From: a virus | Direction: 5' to 3' (one strand) | DNA: 46,600 bases | IMG/VR virus record: IMGVR_UViG_3300010885_039998 | Location: 1-46,600 of that record | Part shown: piece after piece, positions 40,797 through 46,600 of the stretch | Numbering within the stretch: position 1 is the first letter of the stretch | How the letters are laid out: each line of letters starts with the position of its first letter | Made by a program: the position numbers and the translations under genes | Notes under the pieces: model-generated | Told to the model about the DNA's origin: nothing | Database searches by the model: none | What the model saw: only the letters and a program-made list of their open reading frames with translations

Positions 40797-41935
40797 TAGA
40801 TCCTGTAACTACAGTGAAGTTTCCAACAACATGGCCTATCAAGCGCGAACCCGCGCGACCGTCAGAACTACGCATAGATTACTGCGGTGGTATGAAGTTC
40901 AATGATAACTTTGACTGGGACAATCTCTGGTATGACTGTGTGCAACTAAACGAGAACCAAACCATACTCATCGGAGCGCCTATATATGGTGCCAAAGACT
41001 GGTTCAAAGATAATGCAGGATTTGGCGATAGCGATAACAATCTGCTCAACTATCAGTTCTATGAACTGGATCGAGTTGGCTACACTGTGGTGCAAACACA
41101 CAAGCTGGATTCGCATATAGTGATGCTGAGCAAAGATACAGATCCAATAGCTATCAAGGTGAACGTAAACGATGGCTATTTCAACGGGCATAAAGTCATG
41201 GTCACTCTGCAACGAGACAATCCAATTGAATGGATTGAGCAGTGGATGGACTATCATTACCGTGTGCATGGTATAGATGGGTTCCTAATATATGACAATA
41301 GCAGCAGCAGCTACACTGTAGGCGAGCTTGACCATCGCCTCAGCAGAGATTATCTTAAACTAAAGATCGTACCTTGGCCGTATCCATATGGCCCGCAAGG
41401 TAGCGATCATGCACCCTGGGACAGCGATTATGGACAATACTGCATGCTAGAACATGCCAAGTATCGCTATCTAAGCCATGCTAGCATGGTCCTAAACAAT
41501 GACATAGATGAACTGATAGTCACCAAAGGTCCCACTCTCGAACAGATACGCGAGCAGCTGGACCAAGGTCAGCAGCATTGCCTGTATTATCTAGGCAAAT
41601 GGATTGAACCACACGATGTACCCAAAAACAAAGGTGCCTACGAAATACCATTCTCTGCACGCAGGTTCAGAGACTACTGCTGCATGGACAGCAACAACAA
41701 GCGAGGCATTGGCAATAAATGGATGTTAGTGCCTAAACATTGCATGCAATATCAATGGCGAGTGCATCAGATATCGGGACCAGCTGGACAGAGCACTGAT
41801 CTGTACTATGCACATTATCTTGCTATGAATACCAACTGGAGCTGGCCTAGAGACAAGTTCGAAGGCGACGTGATAAACCTACGACCCGAACCATGGTTAC
41901 ACACTGCGCTACAAAAGATAGAGGTATACAAATGA
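40793..41935 (+). CDS. GT92/Glyco_tranf_2_4-like glycosyltransferase
   Basis: The 380-residue protein carries VMVTLQRDNPIEWIEQWMDYHYRVHGIDGFLIYDNSS at about 133-169, the start of the family's GT-A domain, followed by QYCMLEHAKYRYLSHASMVLNNDIDELIV near 211-240 with the NDIDE metal motif. The region after it (FSARRFRDYC, KWMLVPKHC, YYAHYL) supplies later conserved pieces. The first 120 residues are an unassigned N-terminal domain. It is coupled to the genes on both sides by 4-base overlaps in the glycosyltransferase operon. Confidence 0.75.
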   Translation: MIDPVTTVKFPTTWPIKREPARPSELRIDYCGGMKFNDNFDWDNLWYDCVQLNENQTILIGAPIYGAKDWFKDNAGFGDSDNNLLNYQFYELDRVGYTVVQTHKLDSHIVMLSKDTDPIAIKVNVNDGYFNGHKVMVTLQRDNPIEWIEQWMDYHYRVHGIDGFLIYDNSSSSYTVGELDHRLSRDYLKLKIVPWPYPYGPQGSDHAPWDSDYGQYCMLEHAKYRYLSHASMVLNNDIDELIVTKGPTLEQIREQLDQGQQHCLYYLGKWIEPHDVPKNKGAYEIPFSARRFRDYCCMDSNNKRGIGNKWMLVPKHCMQYQWRVHQISGPAGQSTDLYYAHYLAMNTNWSWPRDKFEGDVINLRPEPWLHTALQKIEVYK

Positions 41936-42888
41936 GACTATTGTTTGCAGTACACAGATATGCACCGTTCCCTGGCGGTAGTGAGTATTATACACAAGCA
42001 ATGGCAGAAGAAGCACTAAGCCGCGGGCACGAAGTAACCGTATTTGCTGGCGAACATCAAGGTGATCATAATGGTGTGCATGTCACTAGTGATCCACAAA
42101 TACTTGGTTGGCCCTGGGATCTCATAGTGGTGCACGGCGGCGATGTGGGTCTACAGAACTTTGTACTGACTAATGCTAGTCGCATACCAAGTCCCATACT
42201 TTACATGCTGATATTACCCAGCAACAGCGATATCTGTGTCACTGCGCTCAAGGAATGCACATATCTGGGTTGGAGCACGCCAGACGATATTAATCACATA
42301 CGCAAGCATGGACAGAGCGACAAAGCCAAACGAGTGAGGCACGGAATCAAACTTAATGAAAGCATTGGTAAACCAGGATTTAAGGCCAAACATGGTATAA
42401 ACAAGCGCATGTTCCTCAGCTGCGGCGGGTATTGGCCTAACAAGAAGATGCGCGAACTTGCAGATGTGTTTACCAGAGCTAACTTAGAAGATGCAGTCTT
42501 GGTCACTACGGGCTACGATAACCGCATGGATCTAATGCCAGATGCCAACAACTGCGTGATGCCTCTGATGATAGATGACAAAGCAGAAGTGTTAAGCGCA
42601 ATCTCCGAAGCTGACTGCTATCTAATGCACAGCAACCAAGAAGGATTTGGATTGGTGATTCTAGAGAGCATGCTTAATGAGACGCCATGGATATCTCGAC
42701 AGATAGCCGGCGCTGCTATGTTAAACAAGTTTGGCCAGACCTATCAGACAGACGGACAGCTGATAAACTTGCTGAAAAACTTTGATCCTATACTGTATGA
42801 TCTACCAGCTGCCAAGCAGCACATATTAGATAACCATACCATACGCAGCACGGTCGACGACATTGAAGCTGTAATTATTGCTTCTTAG
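41932..42888 (+). CDS. GT4-type (GT-B fold) glycosyltransferase
   Basis: With ATG 41932 (GAGG site, ATGA overlap with the upstream gene) the product is 318 residues. LLFAVHRYAPFPGGSEYYTQAMAEEALSRGHEVTVF at the N-terminus is the usual acceptor-domain opening of GT4 enzymes. FLSCGGYWPNKKMRELADVF near 160 starts the donor domain, and YLMHSNQEGFGLVILESMLNETPWI near 238-262 holds the E-x7-E motif. It is a complete enzyme, last of four transferases. Its end overlaps the convergent gene by 14 bases. Confidence 0.88.
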   Translation: MRLLFAVHRYAPFPGGSEYYTQAMAEEALSRGHEVTVFAGEHQGDHNGVHVTSDPQILGWPWDLIVVHGGDVGLQNFVLTNASRIPSPILYMLILPSNSDICVTALKECTYLGWSTPDDINHIRKHGQSDKAKRVRHGIKLNESIGKPGFKAKHGINKRMFLSCGGYWPNKKMRELADVFTRANLEDAVLVTTGYDNRMDLMPDANNCVMPLMIDDKAEVLSAISEADCYLMHSNQEGFGLVILESMLNETPWISRQIAGAAMLNKFGQTYQTDGQLINLLKNFDPILYDLPAAKQHILDNHTIRSTVDDIEAVIIAS

Positions 42889-44473
42889 CTCGACCTAACG
42901 CTATGGTGTCAGGTACGCTAGTATCCCTAACATCTCGTTCACCAGGCGTGACTATTCGACCAACTGCTTGCTGCTGTTTCTTTTCAGCTGCTTTGCTCAC
43001 TTTACGTGCGATAGCAGGATCAACCCTGGTTGTCAAACTAGCATCTGGTTCGTCGGTCATCCTAGCACCCTGACCAATCTTGAATCCTAATCTACCTTTT
43101 ATTTCTGTAGCGCTGAAAAATTTGCCGCTGTAGAATGCTATAGTGCCTTTGAACTGCGGAGGCCAAACTAAATCATATCCTTGGCATAGGAGATCAGCAC
43201 CTCGTACTTTGGTATTGAAATACATCTGCACAACATTGGAGTGATTCAATATCTCACGTATCACGTCTGTGTAATCTTCTGCATTTAGCTTGTTAACCAC
43301 TTGTCTAGCAACAGCTGCTAATGCATGCTTAGCTGGATCATATTGCGGATGATGCGTGTTAGCAGCATATCCAGTCATGTAGTCTGATATCTTTTCATCA
43401 GGTACATAATCTCTTTTACCAGAATTAATTCCGGACTTTATGGCATTGATCTCGGCATCATCTACAATGTCTTCCATCTTAGCTACTGCTAACAATCCAT
43501 CTACCGACTTTGATCCCATGATCGTTGAGATCACATCAGTGAATTTTTTAACTTTTGGATCATTCCAAAACGCAGCAGGAAACTTGTCTCTGTTCTTGGT
43601 AATTGCATCGTATAAACCTTTTACGCTTGCAGCAGCCCCGCCTACTTTAGCCTTGGTACTGATCAGTATCTCACTTGTGCTAGTCACTACCATGCTGTCA
43701 AACAGTGTCTCGCTGGTGCTGGTATTGTATTCTATGCTGCTACCAGCAAGACTCTTACCACCATTCATGACTTCTTCAATTTCTGGTAATTGATCTGCAG
43801 GTTCAAATTGTCCTGTTATCAATGCTATGGGACTACCCCATTCGCCTAGATATTTGCTGTGCAGATTAGCATCAGCTGCACCATCCTTGATGACATAATT
43901 GGTACCATTTCCAGATGCTAGAGCCCTAAGGTACTCTTGCATCTGATCAACAGCTTGATCACCAGCGGTTGATCTAGCCACATCTAATAGTCCAGCAACC
44001 TGCGAAGGTTGCACAGCTCTAGCGCCTGTTACCACTTCTGCAGGTTTCAATCCACTGCGCTCACTAAAGCTGATCTTTCTATTCATTACATAGCCACCGT
44101 GTCCTGGTATGACTCCCGGGGGGATGTTAGTCAACTTACCTTCTAACTTGGCTAGATCTCTGGTAAACAGAACATAATGCTCCATGCCTCGAGGTGTTTC
44201 CATGTTAACAATGTAGGCTGATTTGATGCCTCGATTGACATCATTTAATTCGTAGATCTTACCACTAGCTTGTTCGTGCCAATCTTGATATGCATCAACA
44301 AATTCTTCGTGCGTGTTATATTGTTTTTCATCAGCTGGCAGTAGGGTTAGCCCTTGGAAGGTTGCTATATCATCTCTATCAGTTGGGTCAACATATTCGT
44401 CACCGAGACGCCTAGCTACGAATCCTCGGCTTTCATACAGTGCCGATGCAGGGGTTAGATGCCAAAGTCTCAT
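42875..44473 (-). CDS. Unknown phage protein near the capsid gene
   Basis: The 532-residue protein starts MRLWHLTPASALYESRGFVARRLGDEY, a short N-terminus often seen on ART- or Alt-like and other host-entry proteins, but no ADP-ribosyltransferase motif is evident. The central region (about 170-380) is helical. The C-terminal third carries beta segments (QMYFNTKVRGADLLCQG, KGTIAFYSGKFFS) and a basic tail of KKQ/RAKK. It overlaps the nucleotidyltransferase-like gene upstream by 4 bases. Position next to gp23 suggests an encapsidated protein, but this is inference. Confidence 0.65.
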   Translation of the reverse strand: MRLWHLTPASALYESRGFVARRLGDEYVDPTDRDDIATFQGLTLLPADEKQYNTHEEFVDAYQDWHEQASGKIYELNDVNRGIKSAYIVNMETPRGMEHYVLFTRDLAKLEGKLTNIPPGVIPGHGGYVMNRKISFSERSGLKPAEVVTGARAVQPSQVAGLLDVARSTAGDQAVDQMQEYLRALASGNGTNYVIKDGAADANLHSKYLGEWGSPIALITGQFEPADQLPEIEEVMNGGKSLAGSSIEYNTSTSETLFDSMVVTSTSEILISTKAKVGGAAASVKGLYDAITKNRDKFPAAFWNDPKVKKFTDVISTIMGSKSVDGLLAVAKMEDIVDDAEINAIKSGINSGKRDYVPDEKISDYMTGYAANTHHPQYDPAKHALAAVARQVVNKLNAEDYTDVIREILNHSNVVQMYFNTKVRGADLLCQGYDLVWPPQFKGTIAFYSGKFFSATEIKGRLGFKIGQGARMTDEPDASLTTRVDPAIARKVSKAAEKKQQQAVGRIVTPGERDVRDTSVPDTIALGRAKKQ

Positions 44474-45195
44474 TTGCTGGCCTCAAGGGCACTGTCTAGA
44501 TCCAAACCTCTGCTTGCAAAGTTATCTCTGGCATCTGCGATGCGTTGTTCTCTATCTGGTTGAGTTTGTAACGCTTGCATTATCTTCTCTACTGATTCTA
44601 GATCTGTCATAGTAGCAGCCGGACCAAGTAGGTAATGTGCTATCTCCTGCGGATCTTTGGTGAGAAACTTGCCACTGTCACGCACTGTCAATCCATCTTC
44701 AACTCCAAGCTTGAGTCCATGGCTCTTGGCTATGCTGTTCATCAATATTATCTTGTCAGCGTTCTTAAATTTAGTGTTAGCATCGTAATGCGCCATCCAT
44801 TTAGCAAACGGTATATCTTTGTAGAACATGAAATCTGTTTGCACATAACCGTTGCTAGGATTGCCTGCTATAGGCGTCTTTAGATGCACCGAAATGCCGC
44901 TCTTGCGTATCCAATCCTTGGGCTGTCCTTGCTGCGTGCTGACCCATTTATTGAGTCTATCTATCAATTCTTCTTTGCTGATAGATTCAGCATCAACTGC
45001 TATATCAAGATCACCGCTAGTTTCTTTCTTGCCAACGCTGCCAATTGTATTGTTACGGATCGGCAATTTTGTGATACGCTCTAACCAATTTATGGTAGGT
45101 ATCACATCGTTTCGATTGATAGCAACCGTGGTAATTTCGCCACCTGCATCCTTAAAGATATTGCCGCCTTCATTTAAGATATCACGTAATCTCAT
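44470..45195 (-). CDS. Nucleotidyltransferase-like protein, possibly encapsidated
   Basis: The 241-residue product starts MRLRDILNEGG, where LNE followed by Gly resembles a T4 gp21 cleavage site in capsid-targeting sequences. Further in, NNTIGSVGKKETSGDLDIAVD at about 48-68 has the polymerase-beta-type pattern GS-x-K-x2-SGDLD, with two Asp, and VQTDFMFY near 120 supplies the third carboxylate. So a nucleotidyl- or AMP-transferase fold is likely. The C-terminal half is helical. AGGAAA precedes the ATG. It lies between gp23 and the 532-aa gene. A minimal AMP-transferring toxin-like enzyme or an RNA-modifying enzyme are alternatives. Confidence 0.62.
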   Translation of the reverse strand: MRLRDILNEGGNIFKDAGGEITTVAINRNDVIPTINWLERITKLPIRNNTIGSVGKKETSGDLDIAVDAESISKEELIDRLNKWVSTQQGQPKDWIRKSGISVHLKTPIAGNPSNGYVQTDFMFYKDIPFAKWMAHYDANTKFKNADKIILMNSIAKSHGLKLGVEDGLTVRDSGKFLTKDPQEIAHYLLGPAATMTDLESVEKIMQALQTQPDREQRIADARDNFASRGLDLDSALEASK

Positions 45196-45203
45196 TATAT
45201 TTC

Positions 45204-45506
45204 CTAGAAATTAAACTGTTTAACAGATGGCTTGCTTGCGTTAGCATACTGAGTAGCCAACGCAGTTTCTACGTTGGTTTGATTAACTTTGGCAAAAACC
45301 CAGCTTTGTACAGTAGATTGGGTAATACCACTAAATGGTACAAATGATGACGGATTAGGCGGACCAACGTCAACTATACCGCTAGATTTGTATGTAGTCC
45401 CGTCTGGTGCATACGCGGTGCAATACCAATCAACGCTGCCTACGATATCCGTAAGACCCGATTTGCTATACACATTTGCTGGACCTAGATGCCACTCGTA
45501 TCTCAT
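45204..45506 (-). CDS. Small conserved phage protein of unknown function
   Basis: The 100-residue product is beta-rich with VDWYCTAYAPDGTTYKSSGIV in the middle and FVPFSGITQSTVQSWVFAKV near the end. This shape resembles a family of small unknown proteins common in cyanophages (a W-x-V strand, then a PF-x3-LT-x3-V-x2-W-type motif). A GGAGC site lies just before the ATG, and a CATAAATA late-promoter variant lies upstream. A terminator separates it from gp23. Function unknown. Confidence 0.65.
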   Translation of the reverse strand: MRYEWHLGPANVYSKSGLTDIVGSVDWYCTAYAPDGTTYKSSGIVDVGPPNPSSFVPFSGITQSTVQSWVFAKVNQTNVETALATQYANASKPSVKQFNF

Positions 45507-45528
45507 ACTCTTGCTCCTTGACGTGACA

Positions 45529-45536
45529 TATTTATG
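45529..45536 (-). promoter_or_regulatory. Late promoter variant of the 100-aa gene
   Basis: CATAAATA on the minus strand, 22 bases before the ATG, with AGGAGC between. Confidence 0.5.
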
Positions 45537-45575
45537 GTTATATTATAAGGTAACAGTCCGGTACCTACATAACAG

Positions 45576-45601
45576 AAAACCCGGGATTGCTCCCGGGTTT
45601 T
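45576..45601 (-). terminator. Terminator after the major capsid gene
   Basis: AAAACCCGGGA (45576-45586) pairs with TCCCGGGTTTT (45591-45601) around TTGC. T runs exist on both sides, so it can stop transcripts in either direction. It lies 25 bases past the gp23 stop. Confidence 0.85.
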
Positions 45602-45625
45602 TTGTTTCTTGTTGCTCTAAATTTA

Positions 45626-46600
45626 TTAGAGGAACTTGAGGTGTGCTGTGTTGATCGCGATACCAGCGAGGTAGTCAGCTGCGTTACCCAAGCTGCTTGC
45701 CGAATTGGTAAGCTCTAGGTAGCCATAACGTGACATGAAGCTGACAACTGGCTCGAAGGTATTCGGATCAATGATAACGCCTGAAGACGTTAGCGGAACG
45801 TATGGGCAGTAATAAGCTGCTGCATCAATTTCGCCTGGACCCTTATAGCCAACGAGAACGTTGGTGTCGTCTGCTGCATACTGGTTGACGTACACGCGCA
45901 TGCTGTTGTTGAGGGTACCAACGAACTTGGTGTTTGTTGGAGCCTCGAACGTGCCTTCGGTGGTACGTGCGAACGCAGAAGTCGTTGCAGATTGTAGGAT
46001 GGTGAGAGCGGTTGGGCTCACAACAACCCAGTTACCTGCGCCACGACGTGTGCGAGCAGCGATCAGGTTTGCACCACGGTTGATGAGGATCGCAAGTGCT
46101 GCGTGTTCATCACCAACGAATGTTGCTGTACCAGAAACTGCAGCCTGGTCATAGGTAAGCGTAGTGCCTGCCAATGCGCCAAGGCTGGTCAAGATTTCCT
46201 GATCGATTTCAGCGGTGATTTCCTGCGCAAGCGCAGCCATGATTTCCGCTTCGATGTCAATGCCCTGCTGTGCCTGTGCATCCTGTGCAGCTTCAAAGGT
46301 CCAACGAGCTGATAGCTTGCGGGTCTTTGCTTCTACGACCTCTTTCAAGATCTGGATGTTCAAGCGCTTACCAGCAACGCCTTCGAGGACGCTAACTGGT
46401 GCAGCTGCTGGAGCAGTGCTGTTGCCGTTACCAGAGTAGAAACTTGCTATCTGGAATGGGCTAAGTGCTTCTGTGTTAGCTGCTACTGGGGTTGGAGAAC
46501 CGAAAGTGTCAGCATAACGAACGCGCAGCGTGTGGATCTGACCAACTGGGCCAGTCATAGGCTGAACGCCAATGATTTCGTTCGCGATAACCGTAGGCAT
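45626..46600 (-). CDS. 23: gp23 major capsid protein (N-terminal part cut by window)
   Basis: The frame runs to the window edge with 324 codons. The apparent first Met is internal: VIANEIIGVQPMTGPVGQIHTLRVRYAD is the usual gp23 segment about 150 residues in, shared by T4-like capsids. Further pieces are RKLSARWTFEAAQDAQAQQGIDIEAEI, NRGANLIAARTRRGAGNWVVVS and SFMSRYGYLELTNSASSLGNAADYLAGI. gp23 forms the hexamers of the head after gp21 cleavage. A strong terminator follows. The missing N-terminus would carry the propeptide. Confidence 0.95.
   Translation of the reverse strand: MPTVIANEIIGVQPMTGPVGQIHTLRVRYADTFGSPTPVAANTEALSPFQIASFYSGNGNSTAPAAAPVSVLEGVAGKRLNIQILKEVVEAKTRKLSARWTFEAAQDAQAQQGIDIEAEIMAALAQEITAEIDQEILTSLGALAGTTLTYDQAAVSGTATFVGDEHAALAILINRGANLIAARTRRGAGNWVVVSPTALTILQSATTSAFARTTEGTFEAPTNTKFVGTLNNSMRVYVNQYAADDTNVLVGYKGPGEIDAAAYYCPYVPLTSSGVIIDPNTFEPVVSFMSRYGYLELTNSASSLGNAADYLAGIAINTAHLKFL

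Noticed and set aside
46598-46600. Met at the right edge as the gp23 start
   Set aside because: The sequence after it is an internal gp23 segment, so the gene continues beyond the window.
1-46600. tRNA genes, CRISPR arrays, integrase or IS elements
   Set aside because: None recognised on either strand; nearly all sequence is accounted for by protein-coding genes. A tRNA scan would be needed to exclude short RNAs fully.

Overview
The window is a piece of a large T4-like (exo-T-even, myovirus) double-stranded DNA phage genome. The sequence itself shows a T4-type morphogenesis set: gp32 (partial), gp17 and gp16 terminase, gp4 head completion, gp19 tail tube, gp18 sheath, gp13 and gp14 neck, gp15 sheath terminator, gp23 capsid (partial) and gp1 dNMP kinase. 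It also shows a series of NATAAATA late promoters of the gp55 type. The gene order differs strongly from T4. The marine/aquatic T4-like style of many hypothetical proteins suggests an aquatic Gram-negative host, but the host cannot be named from this sequence. No tRNA, CRISPR, integrase or IS element was seen, and no gene-free stretch exceeds about 150 bases.

Layout. 1-10.5 kb (minus strand): gp32, a conserved unknown, gp17, a Cys/His-repeat protein, a probable head-targeted protein, gp16, gp4, a radical SAM enzyme, two tail-associated genes and gp19. 10.6-26.5 kb: an accessory island between genes 19 and 18, which are neighbours in T4. Its rightward arm holds a fatty-acid desaturase, GNAT, B12-type radical SAM, PLP enzyme, five Fe(II)/2OG-type oxygenases, sulfotransferase, methyltransferase, SDR and a minimal SET protein. 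Its leftward arm holds radical SAM, PLP enzyme, radical SAM, SDR and radical SAM. The arms converge at about 21.28 kb. 26.6-38.2 kb: giant sheath gp18, gp1, neck and tail-completion genes and two muralytic enzymes. 38.2-42.9 kb: a CCA-adding-type nucleotidyltransferase and four glycosyltransferases. 42.9-46.6 kb: two phage-specific proteins (one nucleotidyltransferase-like), a small conserved protein and gp23.

How it fits together. Structural genes are served by late promoters; gp32 has a TTGACA-17-TATAAA promoter overlapping its late promoter, and a gene at 34.35 kb has a strong sigma-70-type early promoter. The island shows no late-promoter motif that I could find, and its genes mostly overlap by 4 to about 30 bases, so they look like two long translationally coupled operons. 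The enzyme mix (radical SAM, PLP, 2OG oxygenase, SET, sulfotransferase, methyltransferase, desaturase) suggests a dedicated biosynthetic or protein/surface modification pathway. The substrate is unknown. This island is the best candidate for an undescribed system. A second unusual feature is a beta-rich repeat domain that seems shared by the enlarged sheath (1361 aa) and the enlarged gp15 (553 aa).
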